The position numbers and the translations under genes are program-made. A stretch of 64,000 nucleotides of DNA, taken from assembly GCA_013289825.1 (NCBI GenBank), contig JABCZF010000003.1, forward strand, positions 1 through 64,000. The letters are read 5' to 3'. Positions 52,702 to 62,505 of the stretch are shown piece after piece. Source of the stretch: Acidobacteriota bacterium. GTDB lineage: Bacteria > Acidobacteriota > Terriglobia > Acidiferrales > UBA7541. Under the pieces are notes generated by a model. The model was not told the origin of the DNA. It did not search any database and saw only the letters and a program-made list of their open reading frames with translations. The number at the start of each line of letters is the position of its first letter. Position 1 is the stretch's first letter.

Positions 52702-54360
52702 TCACATGCCTTCATAGTTGGGGCCACCTCCGCCCTCGGGAACTTCCCAATTGATAATCTGGTAGGGATCGGCGATGTCGCAGGTTTTGCAGTGGACGCA
52801 GTTGGCGGCGTTGATTTTTAGTTTTAGAGAGTTGTCGGGTTGCCTGGCCATTTCGTAGACGGCAGCGGGGCAGAAATACTGGCAGGGGTTGCCATATTCC
52901 ACTACACATTTTGTTGCGCAGACGTTTAGGTCGCTGACCACGAGGTGGCAGGGCTGATCTTCTTCGTGGCGCGTGCCGGAGTGATAGACGTCGGTCAGGC
53001 GATCGAAGGTGAGTTTGCCGTCGCCTTGGAAGCGCTCGGGAGCGGGGCGGCCGTTGATTTTTTTGTAAGCCTGATAGCCGGCGTGGGCGCGCAGGGGGTC
53101 GATCAAGCCGCGGCCGCCGGTGATTTGTTGGAGAGCGGTGTGGAAGAAGCCGCGGAACATGCCGTGTTGAAAGGATTGATGGAAATTGCGGACTTGCCAG
53201 AGTTCTTTTTTTATGTAGCTTTGCTCGATTTTTAGGGGGAAGGCGCTAAGCGTTTTTGCGGTGGCGTCGCCGGCTTTTAGGGCATCGAAGATGGTTTCCG
53301 CGGCTAGCATGCCGCTCTTGATGGCCATGTGGATGCCTTTTAGGCGCTGGGAATCGAGGAAACTGGCGGAGTCACCGATGATGAGGGCGCCGTCGAGGTA
53401 ATTGCGGGGCATGGCGTACCAGCCGCCGTAGGGCAGGGATTTTGCGCCGTAGCGGACTAGTTTGCCGCCTTCGAGAATTTTTTTGAGGAACGGGTGCGTT
53501 TTCCAGGTTTGAAATGCGGCGTGGGGATCGAATTGGGGATCGGCGTATTCGAGGGCCAGGACCAGGCCGATGGAGAGGCGGTTGCCCGAGAGGCCGTAGA
53601 TCCAGCCGCCCCCGTACATGTCGGTCGAGACGGGCCAGCCCAGCGTGTGCGCGACGTAGCCCGGCTGGATGCGGTCCGGCTGGATGTCCCACAATTCTTT
53701 GATGCCGATGCCATAGCTTTGGGGATTGATGTTGTCGAGCTTTTTTGTGCTGACGAGATTTTTTGTGAGCGAACCGCGAGGGCCTTCGGCCAGGACGGTG
53801 ACTTTGGCGCGGAGTTCGTAACCGGGAGTGAAGTTGTCTTTGGGCTTGCCGTTTTTGTCGAGGCCTTTGTCTTCAGTGATAACGCCGGCGATGCCTTCGC
53901 CTTCGTAGAGGAGTTGCGCGCCGCCGAATTCCTTGAAGACGTTGACGCCCGCGGCTTCGACCAGGCTGCCTAGCCATTTCGTAATTTTGCTCAGGGAGAC
54001 GACGTAGTTGCCTTTGTTTTGGAATGGCGGCGGAGTGATGGGAAAACGGAACGAGGAGTTTTTGGTGAACAGGAGAGCGGCGGAATCAGTGACGGGAGTG
54101 TCGAGTGGAGCGGTGTTTAGGAAATCGGGGACTAGCTCGGCTAGCGCTTTGGGATTCATGATGGCGCCGGAAAGTTGGTGGGCGCCGATCTCGCGGCCTT
54201 TTTCGAGGACGTAGACATTTTCGGCAGAGAGCCGGGGTTTTGCGCCCGCCTCGTTGTGTTTTTTGATGAGATTGGCTAGATGCAGGGCGCACGAGAGGCC
54301 TGCAGGGCCTGCGCCGACGATTAGGACGTCGGCTTCGAGTTGTTCGCGTTGCACGGTCAC
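52702..54360 (-). CDS. Electron transfer flavoprotein-ubiquinone oxidoreductase
   Basis: The 552-residue enzyme passes electrons from reduced ETF to the quinone pool at the membrane. It has an N-terminal FAD-binding loop (DVLIVGAGPAGLSCALHLAN) and a membrane-interacting middle region (YGGGWIYGLSGNRLSIGLVL). The C-terminal 4Fe-4S ferredoxin-like part carries cysteines in VCATKCVVEYGNPCQYFCPA and NCVHCKTCDIADPYQI. The GTG at 54360 is chosen by homology to the family N-terminus; the open frame to 54966 crosses into etfA and is rejected. It is the third gene of the etfB-etfA-ETFQO set. Confidence 0.95.
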   Translation of the reverse strand: MTVQREQLEADVLIVGAGPAGLSCALHLANLIKKHNEAGAKPRLSAENVYVLEKGREIGAHQLSGAIMNPKALAELVPDFLNTAPLDTPVTDSAALLFTKNSSFRFPITPPPFQNKGNYVVSLSKITKWLGSLVEAAGVNVFKEFGGAQLLYEGEGIAGVITEDKGLDKNGKPKDNFTPGYELRAKVTVLAEGPRGSLTKNLVSTKKLDNINPQSYGIGIKELWDIQPDRIQPGYVAHTLGWPVSTDMYGGGWIYGLSGNRLSIGLVLALEYADPQFDPHAAFQTWKTHPFLKKILEGGKLVRYGAKSLPYGGWYAMPRNYLDGALIIGDSASFLDSQRLKGIHMAIKSGMLAAETIFDALKAGDATAKTLSAFPLKIEQSYIKKELWQVRNFHQSFQHGMFRGFFHTALQQITGGRGLIDPLRAHAGYQAYKKINGRPAPERFQGDGKLTFDRLTDVYHSGTRHEEDQPCHLVVSDLNVCATKCVVEYGNPCQYFCPAAVYEMARQPDNSLKLKINAANCVHCKTCDIADPYQIINWEVPEGGGGPNYEGM

Positions 54361-54428
54361 GATATATCGATAGTTTAGCAGATGACTCGAACGGCTAGGC
54401 GATTGCGCTGCCATCTGCTGCCGGGCGC

Positions 54429-55418
54429 CTAGGTTGATTTTGCCTTTTCCAGGGCTTCGGTTAGGGCCGGCATGATTTCGAAGATGTCGGCGACTACGCC
54501 GTAGTCGGCGATTTCGAAGATGGGGGCGTTGGCGTCTCTGTTGATGGCAACGATGGTGCGGGCGCCTTTCATGCCGACTACGTGCTGGATGGCCCCGCTG
54601 ATTCCCAGTGCCAGATAGAGTTTGGGCGCCACGGTTTGGCCGGAGCTGCCGATTTGGCGCTCCATGGGCAGCCAGCCTTCGTCGCAGATGGGGCGGGAGG
54701 CGGCGATTTCTCCGCCGAGGGCTTTGGCGAGGGCTTCGGCTTGGGGTATATTTTCCGGGGCTTTGATGCCGCGGCCGATGGCGACGATGAGCGGGGCTTG
54801 CGTTAGGTCGACTGCGGATTTGGCTTCTTTGAAAAGCTCGAGGGGCTTGGTGCGGATTTGATCGGGGCTTAGCGTTACGGCGATTGTGTTTACCGGGGCT
54901 TTGCCGGACGGATGCGCGGCCAGAAGATCGGCGCGGAAGGCGCCGGATTGGAAGGAGGCGAACCACGGGGAGGCGCCTTCAAAGGTGACGTCGGCGGCGG
55001 TTTTGCCTTGGAACATTTGGCGGACGAAGACCAGCTTGCCGGACTCGTTGCGGTAGCCGATGCAGTCGCCGACCATTCCTTTGCCAAGGGAGGCGGCGAG
55101 TTTGGGGGCGAAATCGCGAACTTGGTAGGTGTGCGGGAACAAAACCAGATCGGGTTTCACGGTACGGATAACTTGCTCGAGGGCCACGCTGTAGCCGTCT
55201 GGAGTATAGGCATCCAGCAAGGCGTGCTCTACGACGAGGACTTCCGCGACGTTTTTTGCCGCCAGTTCGTCCGCGAATGGAGAGATGCCTTTGCCGATGA
55301 CCAGGGCGGTGATCGAACTGGAAGTGTCCGTGGCGATCTGCTGGGCAGCGGCTAGAGTTTCGAAGCTCGAGTTGTTCCACTTGCCTTGGCGGAGTTCGGT
55401 GACGACCAGGATTTTCAT
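54429..55418 (-). CDS. etfA: Electron transfer flavoprotein alpha subunit
   Basis: The 329-residue alpha subunit binds FAD at its C-terminal domain ([20 protein letters not shown], then [38 protein letters not shown]). The N-terminal domain resembles the beta subunit. With EtfB it carries electrons from acyl-CoA dehydrogenases to the quinone oxidoreductase encoded next. One base separates its ATG from the etfB stop, so the two are translated together. Confidence 0.96.
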   Translation of the reverse strand: MKILVVTELRQGKWNNSSFETLAAAQQIATDTSSSITALVIGKGISPFADELAAKNVAEVLVVEHALLDAYTPDGYSVALEQVIRTVKPDLVLFPHTYQVRDFAPKLAASLGKGMVGDCIGYRNESGKLVFVRQMFQGKTAADVTFEGASPWFASFQSGAFRADLLAAHPSGKAPVNTIAVTLSPDQIRTKPLELFKEAKSAVDLTQAPLIVAIGRGIKAPENIPQAEALAKALGGEIAASRPICDEGWLPMERQIGSSGQTVAPKLYLALGISGAIQHVVGMKGARTIVAINRDANAPIFEIADYGVVADIFEIMPALTEALEKAKST

Positions 55419-55419
55419 G

Positions 55420-56184
55420 TCAGATTACCCGCGCTTCGAACTTGAGCTTTTCCACCAGCTTGGTGGCGATTTCTTTGGGATTGCCTGTGAGGAATTCGGT
55501 TTTCTTGGTTTTCGTGGGTATGTAGATTCTTTCAATTTTTTGTGTGCATTCGTGTGCGACGCCAAGGGATTCGCGAGTCATGGTGGCGAGGTCTTTTTTC
55601 TTGGCGGCCATGATGCCTTTCAGCGTGGCATAGCGGACTTTGTTGATGCCGGACTGGATCGAGAGTACGGCAGGCAACGGGCATTCGATGTGCTGAAACC
55701 AACCGGCTTCTAGTTCGCGCTTTAGGCGCATCTTGGCGTCCTGGATGGCGATCTGCATGATGATGGTGGCGTGCGGAAGATCCAAAAGGGCGGCTAGCAG
55801 GACGCCGGTTTGGCCGAAACCGTGGTCGTCGCTTTGCAGGCCCGTCAGCACCAGCTCGACTTTTTCTTTCTTGATGGCTGCGGCTAATGCTTTTGCCGAG
55901 CCCAGCGGATCGAGCTGTGCGAAATTGTCGTCTGCGATGTGCACGCCGCGGTCGGCGCCTTTTGCCAGGGCTTCTTTGATCGTTTGTTTCACACGCTCCG
56001 GGCCCATAGATAGAGCTATGACTTCGCCGCCATGCTTTTCTTTGAGGCGCAGGGCTTCTTCGAGGGCGTAACTGTCCGGTTCGTTCATTTCAAAGCCGAT
56101 GTCGGATTCTTTGATCCAGTTTCCGGCGATGGAGAGAGGAGCGTCTTTTGCCGGAACCTGTTTGATGCACACGATGATGTTCAC
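55420..56184 (-). CDS. etfB: Electron transfer flavoprotein beta subunit
   Basis: The 254-residue beta subunit starts VNIIVCIKQVPAKDAPLSIA and shows the AMP-binding and ETF signature regions (LVLTGLQSDDHGFGQTGVLL, LPHATIIMQI). The start is GTG at 56184 with AAGGA upstream; the longer frame to 56253 adds residues not seen in the family. It is the first gene of the etf set, 115 bases downstream of fabF in the same direction. Confidence 0.95.
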   Translation of the reverse strand: MNIIVCIKQVPAKDAPLSIAGNWIKESDIGFEMNEPDSYALEEALRLKEKHGGEVIALSMGPERVKQTIKEALAKGADRGVHIADDNFAQLDPLGSAKALAAAIKKEKVELVLTGLQSDDHGFGQTGVLLAALLDLPHATIIMQIAIQDAKMRLKRELEAGWFQHIECPLPAVLSIQSGINKVRYATLKGIMAAKKKDLATMTRESLGVAHECTQKIERIYIPTKTKKTEFLTGNPKEIATKLVEKLKFEARVI

Positions 56185-56299
56185 AAAGTTAGTCCTTATT
56201 GCGAAAATCCTGCCGAAGACCCCACCCTCAAAAAACCGGGGTGCGCCACCCATGCTTTTAATTAACGGTACACACTATGAAGATCGCGAAGCCGCACCG

Positions 56300-57544
56300 T
56301 TAGTTACCGGCCCAGCGTTTGAAAATCAGCGCGGCGTTTGTGCCGCCGAAGCCGAAGGAATTCGAGAGCGCGTACTCCACGGAAGCCTTTCGGGCGACGT
56401 TGGGCACGTAGTCCAGGTCGCACTCGGGATCGGGGGTTTCCAGATTGATTGTGGGCGGCAGGATTTGGTCGCGTAACGCCAGGACGCTGATGCCGGCTTC
56501 TAGGCCGCCGGCGCCGCCCAGGAGATGGCCGGTCATCGATTTTGTCGAGCTCACCGGAACATTTTTCGCCTTCTCGCCAAAAACCCTTTTGAGGGCGCGA
56601 GTTTCGATTACATCACCGATGGGGGTGGAGGTACCGTGGGCGTTTACGTAGCCGATGTCTTCCGGTTTGATCTTGGCATCCTTCATGGCTGCTTTCATTA
56701 CGCGATAGGCGCCGTCGCCGTCGGCTGCGGGCTGGGTGATGTGGTAAGCGTCGCCGGACATGCCGTAGCCAACGATTTCGGCGAAGATGGGGGCATCGCG
56801 TTTTTGCGCGTGCTCGAGGGCTTCCAGGATGAGAATGCCTGTGCCTTCGCCGACGACGAAGCCGTCGCGGCCGGAGTCGAACGGGCGGCTGGCGTGAGCG
56901 GGATCTTCATTGCGAGTGGAAAGGGCCTTCATGGAGGCGAAACCGCCGATGCCCATGGGAGTGATGGTGGCTTCCGTGCCGCCGCAGATCATCATTTCCG
57001 CGGCGCCGCGCTCGATGATTTTGAAGGAATCGCCGATGGCGTGGGCCGACGCGGAACAGGCGGTGGCGGTGGCGGAATTCGGTCCTTTGGCTCCGTAACG
57101 GATGGAAATGTGTCCGGAAGCGAGATTAACGATGGCGGAAGGGATGAAAAAAGGGGAGATTTTGCCGGGTCCGCCCTGCACTAATTTCCGATGCTCGCGC
57201 TCAATGATGTCGAAACCGCCGATGCCGGAGGAGACGTAGACGCCGACTTCGTCGAGGTCAGAATCTTCGGGCTTCCAGTTGGCCGATTTTACGGCAAAGT
57301 CCGCTCCAGCCAGAGCGACCTGGATGAAGCGGCCCATTTTTTTCAGTTCTTTTTTCTCGATCCACCGGAAGGGATCGAAGTTTTTGATTTCGCCGGCGAT
57401 CTTGCAGTCAAAGTCTGTGGTATCAAATTGCGTGATGAGGCCAACGCCGCTTTGGCCGGCGAGGAGGTTTTTCCAGGATTCCTCCGTGCCGATGCCCAGC
57501 GCGCAGACAAGTCCAACACCCGTAACGACTACCCGGCGAGTCAA
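56300..57544 (-). CDS. fabF: Beta-ketoacyl-ACP synthase II
   Basis: The 414-residue condensing enzyme elongates acyl-ACP with malonyl-ACP in the cytoplasm. Catalytic Cys163 lies in ATATACSASAHAI, and the two histidines are in VNAHGTSTPIGD and KSMTGHLLGGAGG, the expected Cys-His-His set of FabF/FabB. The C-terminus ends SNSFGFGGTNAALIFKRW. It follows acpP by 38 bases in the lipid-synthesis cluster and is the last of its genes. Confidence 0.97.
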   Translation of the reverse strand: MTRRVVVTGVGLVCALGIGTEESWKNLLAGQSGVGLITQFDTTDFDCKIAGEIKNFDPFRWIEKKELKKMGRFIQVALAGADFAVKSANWKPEDSDLDEVGVYVSSGIGGFDIIEREHRKLVQGGPGKISPFFIPSAIVNLASGHISIRYGAKGPNSATATACSASAHAIGDSFKIIERGAAEMMICGGTEATITPMGIGGFASMKALSTRNEDPAHASRPFDSGRDGFVVGEGTGILILEALEHAQKRDAPIFAEIVGYGMSGDAYHITQPAADGDGAYRVMKAAMKDAKIKPEDIGYVNAHGTSTPIGDVIETRALKRVFGEKAKNVPVSSTKSMTGHLLGGAGGLEAGISVLALRDQILPPTINLETPDPECDLDYVPNVARKASVEYALSNSFGFGGTNAALIFKRWAGN

Positions 57545-57582
57545 GTCTTTGATGCTCCCTGTTGAGGTGATAATTTCGTGGC

Positions 57583-57825
57583 TTACTTTCCCTTGGCGTG
57601 CTTGTCGATGTACTCGACGGCGTCCTTGACCGTGGTCATCTTTTCAGCGTCTTCGTCGGGAACTTCGATTCCAAAGGCTTCCTCGAACGCCATCACCAAT
57701 TCGACCTGGTCGAGGGAATCCGCTCCGAGGTCGTCCACGAAGGACGCCGTCGGCGTCACTTCGGCTTCATCGACGCCGAGCTGCTCGACGATAATTTGTT
57801 TTACGCGCTCTTCCACGCTGGCCAT
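57583..57825 (-). CDS. acpP: Acyl carrier protein
   Basis: The 80-residue acidic helical protein has the phosphopantetheine attachment Ser37 in [19 protein letters not shown] and the family start [17 protein letters not shown]. It carries acyl intermediates between FabD, FabG and FabF. It lies between fabG (174 bases upstream) and fabF (38 bases downstream); the larger upstream gap may hold its own promoter, as is common for acpP. Confidence 0.98.
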   Translation of the reverse strand: MASVEERVKQIIVEQLGVDEAEVTPTASFVDDLGADSLDQVELVMAFEEAFGIEVPDEDAEKMTTVKDAVEYIDKHAKGK

Positions 57826-57999
57826 TCCGGTGTCCTCCGCGATTTGCTATCGCTTATTGTGCATCGACGTACACTAACAGTCTTTCGGACCCAATGCCGC
57901 ACTACGGACTCGAATTTACTCAATCAGGCAACCAGCCCATTCTAGTCAGGCCTACCGGCAAGGTCAACTTTAGGAGGCCTTTTCGACTGGGCTCGCACA

Positions 58000-58746
58000 C
58001 TATGCCAAATAGAGTCCCCCGTTGACATCGAGGACGTGGCCGGTGATGTAGCCGGCTTCTTCACTCGCTAAAAAGACAATGGCAGAGGCTACCTCGCGGG
58101 CTGTGCCCATGCGTCCCAGGGGGATGCGGTTTTTCAGCTCGTCTTTCACTTTGTCTGACAGCACGTCGGTCATGGGTGTGGCGATGAAGCCGGGGGCGAC
58201 GGCGTTTACGGTAATATTGCGGGAGGCGATCTCGATGGCGATGGCTTTGGTCAGGCCGACCAAACCGGCTTTGGCGGCGACGTAGTTTGCTTGGCCGGCG
58301 TTGCCCGTTTGGGCGACGACACTGGATATGTTGATGATGCGGCCTGTGCGGGCGCGCATCATCGTGGAAAGGGCTTGTTGGATGCAGAGGTGCGCGCCAG
58401 TAAGATTTGTGCGAATTACTGCGTCCCAGTCTTCCTGCTTCATGCGCAGGGCCAAGCCATCGCGGGTGATGGCCGCGTTGTTGACAAGAATGTCGAGGCG
58501 GGCGAATTTTTCCAGGGCTTGCTTGAAGCCGGATTTTACTTGTTCGGCATCGGCTACATCCATTTTTATGGCCATGGCTTCGCCGCCGGCGGCGATGATC
58601 TCGCTCACCAGTGCTGCAAGCTTTTCTTCGTTGCGCGCGGCGGCGACGACCTTGGCTCCGGCTTCGGCTAGAGCGAGGGCGGTTTCGCGGCCGATGCCTT
58701 GGGAGGCGCCGGTTAGGAGCGCGACTTTGTCTTTTAGACTGAACAT
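58000..58746 (-). CDS. fabG: 3-oxoacyl-ACP reductase
   Basis: This 248-residue short-chain dehydrogenase has the NADPH-binding motif TGASQGIGRETALALAEAG, the NNAAITRDGLALRMK segment characteristic of FabG, and the catalytic Ser-Tyr-Lys set (NISSVVAQTGNAGQANYVAA then K). It reduces 3-oxoacyl-ACP in each round of chain elongation. It lies 130 bases downstream of fabD and upstream of acpP. Confidence 0.96.
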   Translation of the reverse strand: MFSLKDKVALLTGASQGIGRETALALAEAGAKVVAAARNEEKLAALVSEIIAAGGEAMAIKMDVADAEQVKSGFKQALEKFARLDILVNNAAITRDGLALRMKQEDWDAVIRTNLTGAHLCIQQALSTMMRARTGRIINISSVVAQTGNAGQANYVAAKAGLVGLTKAIAIEIASRNITVNAVAPGFIATPMTDVLSDKVKDELKNRIPLGRMGTAREVASAIVFLASEEAGYITGHVLDVNGGLYLA

Positions 58747-58876
58747 CTAATTTTTTCCTGGCTCACCCTGCGCGGAGTTGCGGCTGCTGATGAAGAGCCT
58801 CAGCCGTTCGCCCGGAGCTGTAGCTGGTTACTTCGGCGAAAATCCTGTGACGCGCACAGCCCGTAGTCGCTGCTAC

Positions 58877-59830
58877 CTAAGCCGCGTCGGAACGTGCGCC
58901 AGCGATTTTTTCTACCGTGGCAGCTAAACTTTTTTCGTCTTCTACGTTGAGCGTGGCTACGGAGCGCTCGATCTGGCGTAGCAGGCCGGTTAGGACGCGG
59001 CCTGGGCCTACTTCGACGAACGTATTTACGCTTTCATCGATCAGGAGGCGGACAGATTCTTCCCAGCGGACGGGCATGGTGACCTGGCGGATTAGGGCTT
59101 CGCGGGCTTCGTCGCCGGTCGAGATGGTGTCGGCATCGACGTTGGTTACCAGGGGAACGGATAAATTCCGAAATACTACGCTCTTCAAATCCTGAGCCAG
59201 GCGCTCCTGCGCGGGCATCATTAGCGCGGAATGGAAGGGGGCAGAGACGGCGAGGATTACGGCACGCTTCGCGCCGAGTTGGGAAGCGATTTCGACGGCG
59301 CGCTTGACGGCACCGGCGTGGCCGGAGATTACCGTTTGTTCCGGAGAATTCAGGTTGGCGGCGGAGCAAATTTCGCCGTTCGTGGCGCGTTTGCAGGCAT
59401 CGGCTACCACCGCGGGCGAAAGGCCCATAATGGCAGCCATGGCGCCTACGCCTGCCGGGACGGCTTCCTGCATGTAGGTGCCGCGCTTCCTGACCAGCTG
59501 CACGGCATCGGAGAACTTCACCGCGCCGGCGGCTACGAGAGCGGAGTATTCGCCGAGGCTGTGGCCTGCTACAAAATCGGGAGTGAGGCCGCGATCCGCA
59601 AGGACGCGATAGACGGCTACAGAACAGGTGAGGATGGCCGGTTGCGTATTGGCGGTAAGTTTCAACTCGTCTTCGGTGCCTGCAAAGCAGATTTTGGAGA
59701 TGGAGAAACCGAGGGCTTTATCGGCCTCGTCGAAAACGGCGCGCGCCGCCGGATACTTTTCGGCCAGCTCTTTGCCCATGCCCGGGTACTGTGAAGCTTG
59801 CCCCGGAAATACAAATGCAACTTTGCCCAT
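58877..59830 (-). CDS. fabD: Malonyl-CoA:ACP transacylase
   Basis: The 317-residue enzyme loads malonyl groups onto ACP. The family start VAFVFPGQASQYPGMGKELA is present and the catalytic Ser91 lies in VAGHSLGEYSALVA, with Arg and His further on. The start at ATG 59830 with GGAGAGG upstream is preferred over the open frame to 59890. It follows plsX by 22 bases; no fabH lies between them. Confidence 0.97.
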   Translation of the reverse strand: MGKVAFVFPGQASQYPGMGKELAEKYPAARAVFDEADKALGFSISKICFAGTEDELKLTANTQPAILTCSVAVYRVLADRGLTPDFVAGHSLGEYSALVAAGAVKFSDAVQLVRKRGTYMQEAVPAGVGAMAAIMGLSPAVVADACKRATNGEICSAANLNSPEQTVISGHAGAVKRAVEIASQLGAKRAVILAVSAPFHSALMMPAQERLAQDLKSVVFRNLSVPLVTNVDADTISTGDEAREALIRQVTMPVRWEESVRLLIDESVNTFVEVGPGRVLTGLLRQIERSVATLNVEDEKSLAATVEKIAGARSDAA

Positions 59831-59852
59831 CGTCAATTCCTCTCCTGAGGCG

Positions 59853-60860
59853 TCATGCGAGAACGCTCGCGGCCGAGAGTTCCTGTTCAATTTTCTCGTT
59901 GATGCGAGCGCGGGCTAGTCCCGCGGCTACGCGGATGGCATTTTTCACGGCTTTGGCGTTGGAACGGCCATGGCCGATGACGCAAACGCCGCGCACACCT
60001 AGCAGAGGCGCGCCGCCGTACTCCGTATAGTCAATCGTCTTTCTTAGCCCCTTGAGAGCACCACGCGAAAAAAGAAATCCAACTTGCGAAGCGAGCGAGC
60101 TTTGGATCGATTTTTTCAGAAGGCCGAAAATCTGGACGGCCAGGCCTTCGCAGATTTTCAGAGCGATATTGCCGACGAAACCGTCGCTCACGATCACGTC
60201 CACGTTTCCGGAGAAAAGATCTCCGCCCTCGACGTTGCCCACAAAATGCACCGCGCTCTTTTTCAGACGCGTGTAAACCTCGCGCGTGAGTTCATTGCCC
60301 TTGATTTCTTCCTCGCCGACCGATAGCAGGCCGACGCGGGGGCGGCGGTTGCCAAATGTCGCCCGATAGTAGATTTCGCCCATCACCGCAAATTGCACCA
60401 AGTGCTCAGGCTTCGAATCAACGTTGGCGCCGACGTCCAGAAGGACGGAAACGCCACCCTTGGCATTCGGGAAAGGCGCGGCGAGCGCGACACGATCGAC
60501 CGATTCCAGCGTACCTAGCAAGAATCTTGCTACGGTCATGACTGCGCCGGTGTTGCCCGCGCTGACCAGCCCGTCGGCCTTGGCTTCACGCACCAGGCGA
60601 GCGGCGACATGAACAGAGCTGTCTTTCTTTCGCCGAAATGCCTGAACCGGGTGATCTTGCATAGTGATCACTTCACTTGCCGGGATGATTTCAATGGGCA
60701 AGTTCGGCGCGGCGTGCTTGGCCAGCTCCGCGCGCACCATCTGGGGTTGCCCGACCAGCATCACGCGTACGCCTAGTTCGCGAGCAGCCAGAACACTGCC
60801 TTCAACCTCGGGGCGGGGCGCGTTGTCTCCGCCCATGGCGTCAACAGCGATAGTGATCAT
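59853..60860 (-). CDS. plsX: Phosphate acyltransferase PlsX
   Basis: The 335-residue protein makes acyl-phosphate from acyl-ACP for phospholipid synthesis. It starts ITIAVDAMGGDNAPRPEVEG and keeps SVHVAARLVREAKADGLVSA, GNTGAVMTVARFLLG and VIVSDGFVGNIALKICEGLA, all hallmarks of PlsX. It lies between rpmF (52 bases upstream) and fabD, the usual bacterial order. Confidence 0.97.
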   Translation of the reverse strand: MITIAVDAMGGDNAPRPEVEGSVLAARELGVRVMLVGQPQMVRAELAKHAAPNLPIEIIPASEVITMQDHPVQAFRRKKDSSVHVAARLVREAKADGLVSAGNTGAVMTVARFLLGTLESVDRVALAAPFPNAKGGVSVLLDVGANVDSKPEHLVQFAVMGEIYYRATFGNRRPRVGLLSVGEEEIKGNELTREVYTRLKKSAVHFVGNVEGGDLFSGNVDVIVSDGFVGNIALKICEGLAVQIFGLLKKSIQSSLASQVGFLFSRGALKGLRKTIDYTEYGGAPLLGVRGVCVIGHGRSNAKAVKNAIRVAAGLARARINEKIEQELSAASVLA

Positions 60861-60912
60861 CGGATTTACTTACCGCCAGTTCTTGGACGGGACCAGGCAG
60901 AAAAAGTCAGCG

Positions 60913-61092
60913 TCAGGTCGACTTGTCCAGCACCGCGCGGCCTTTGTAGAAGCCGCAATGGGGACAAGCCTGGTGAGGCTGCTTGGTTTCGTGACAATTA
61001 GGACATTCGCCGAGCGGCGGCTTCTCGAGAAAATCATGGGCCCGTCTGGTGCTCGTTCGACGCTTCGAATGCCGTCTTTTTGGGTTAGGCAT
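60913..61092 (-). CDS. rpmF: 50S ribosomal protein L32
   Basis: A 59-residue basic protein begins MPNPKRRHSKRRTSTRRAHD, the standard L32 start, and carries two CxxC pairs (ECPNCHETKQ and ACPHCGFYK) that bind zinc. GAGGAG lies eight bases before the ATG. It sits between yceD and plsX, the conserved neighbourhood of rpmF in many bacteria. Confidence 0.96.
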   Translation of the reverse strand: MPNPKRRHSKRRTSTRRAHDFLEKPPLGECPNCHETKQPHQACPHCGFYKGRAVLDKST

Positions 61093-61151
61093 AGCAATAC
61101 TCCTCGTTCCCGCCGCAGTGGACGGATTCTATGGGCTTTCGGCCCTGGAAA

Positions 61152-61715
61152 CTATTGTTTTTTCAGCCAGTCCTGTTTCAGGCGCGCGAGAGGGGCCAGC
61201 CGCGGGTCCGTCGCGTGGGTCTCACAGCGGCACTCCTCATGGTTCAGGTTTGCACCGCAGTTTGGGCACAGTCCCCGGCAGTCACTTTGGCAAATGACCT
61301 TCAGAGGCAGAGCCAATAGTACCTGTTCTCGGAGCACATCCGCCAGGAAGAGGCCATCTCCCTCAAAAAAACCAATCTCGGTGTCGTCATCCTTGAGCCG
61401 GTCTTCTTTCGGTTTGGCGCCTTTGGGCAAGGGCGCATAGAACAAATCAAAAGAGCGGTTCACGTCTTCGATAACCGGTTCGAGGCAGCGCGCGCAGACC
61501 ATTTCGATCTTTGTTTCGAGTTGACCTTCGATGCGAATCTGGCCCTCGAGCAACTCGGCCGTGGCGGTGACTTCGACAGGAGCGACCTGCTTGATCTCAG
61601 ACGTATGGTAGTCGATGCTGCCCGGCGCATAAATCTTCCGGATGCGCAGCTTGCGAACAGCGAGATCTTTTACGTCGAGGAACAAGTCTTGAACGCCTCC
61701 CGCGCTAACGCTCAT
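61152..61715 (-). CDS. YceD/DUF177-family protein
   Basis: The 187-residue protein matches the YceD (DUF177) family, linked in other bacteria and plants to 23S rRNA accumulation, and almost always next to rpmF as here. It shows MVCARCLEPVIEDVNRSFDL in the middle and a zinc-like cluster near the end (SDCRGLCPNCGANLNHEECR). ATG 61715 is the longest start; a TTG ten codons on, preceded by GGAGG, would begin FLDVKDLAVRKLRIRKIYAP and is a good alternative. It heads the lipid-ribosomal cluster. Confidence 0.9.
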   Translation of the reverse strand: MSVSAGGVQDLFLDVKDLAVRKLRIRKIYAPGSIDYHTSEIKQVAPVEVTATAELLEGQIRIEGQLETKIEMVCARCLEPVIEDVNRSFDLFYAPLPKGAKPKEDRLKDDDTEIGFFEGDGLFLADVLREQVLLALPLKVICQSDCRGLCPNCGANLNHEECRCETHATDPRLAPLARLKQDWLKKQ

Positions 61716-62505
61716 GCTTTATCATTATTCCGTCGCGCGAGCAGCAAGTCAAGGAACGGGGCCGCTTTCTGGTACTTTTGCTGCACGGTCGGCAAGGGGT
61801 GGCTCTAGTACCGACAGCCGTAGGAGGCGGGTTTAACAGTTGCTGAGCGGGATTGCGGCGCTAGACCGATGGCTTGCGCCCGCGCGATGTTCCAGGTTTC
61901 TGAGTCAGAATAACGGTCAAGCGAACGCAGCCGGGGATTCAGTTTTTCCGGCTCTAACAGACCTGCACAGCGAGATTGCCGTCCGCCTTTCTGGTTAACG
62001 AGCTTCTGAGCGCCGGCGATCCTCGCGCAATAATCCGAGCGGCAGGTGCTCCGACTCGAAGTACGGGTCACCGTACTGGCTGGCTTCCTAGCGTGCGAAG
62101 AGAATCGCGCGCGGGCTTTTTCCGTGTAGCGTTCCAACGTGCGCCTATCTCACACTCCGCCGAACGGTGCGGCCCCCGATTCTGATTCTTCTAGGCAACC
62201 CCTCGGAGTGAGGATATTACCGCGGAAATGAAGCGCGTGAGGTGGCGGTAGTGAAAGCATGCGCTCGGTGGTGGTCTGGGGGCCGCGCCAAGTTTGCAGA
62301 TGAGAAGAGACCACCAAGAAGAGCGCGAAGTGAGTACAAATTGCATGGATCTAGTACTAGGACGCAGTTTTTGGCAAGCGTCCCTCGACCTGCATATCTG
62401 ACTGACATCAGGCCACTTACTGGACCCAGGCAGAATTTGAGTGCATTTGGTTCGTTTCGTGCCCAAGTTCATGTCCCGGTCGAAATCACAAATGAGGAGA
62501 CTTTC
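61716..62505. other. Long intergenic stretch without a supported gene
   Basis: About 790 bases with only short, poorly composed frames on both strands. No strong hairpin, repeat or RNA signature was seen. The left part must hold the promoter of the yceD-rpmF-plsX cluster; the right end carries GAGGAG, the ribosome-binding site of the secreted protein at 62506. Decayed coding sequence cannot be excluded. Confidence 0.45.

Noticed and set aside
54361..54966. 202-residue N-terminal extension of the ETF-quinone oxidoreductase frame
   Set aside because: It lies antisense-frame to etfA, is Arg/Pro-rich, and the family starts at the FAD-binding loop shortly after GTG 54360.
61805..62472. Small frames of 69-110 residues in the long gap before the secreted protein gene
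   Set aside because: They overlap each other on both strands, lack ribosome-binding sites and have low-information, Arg/Ser-rich composition.
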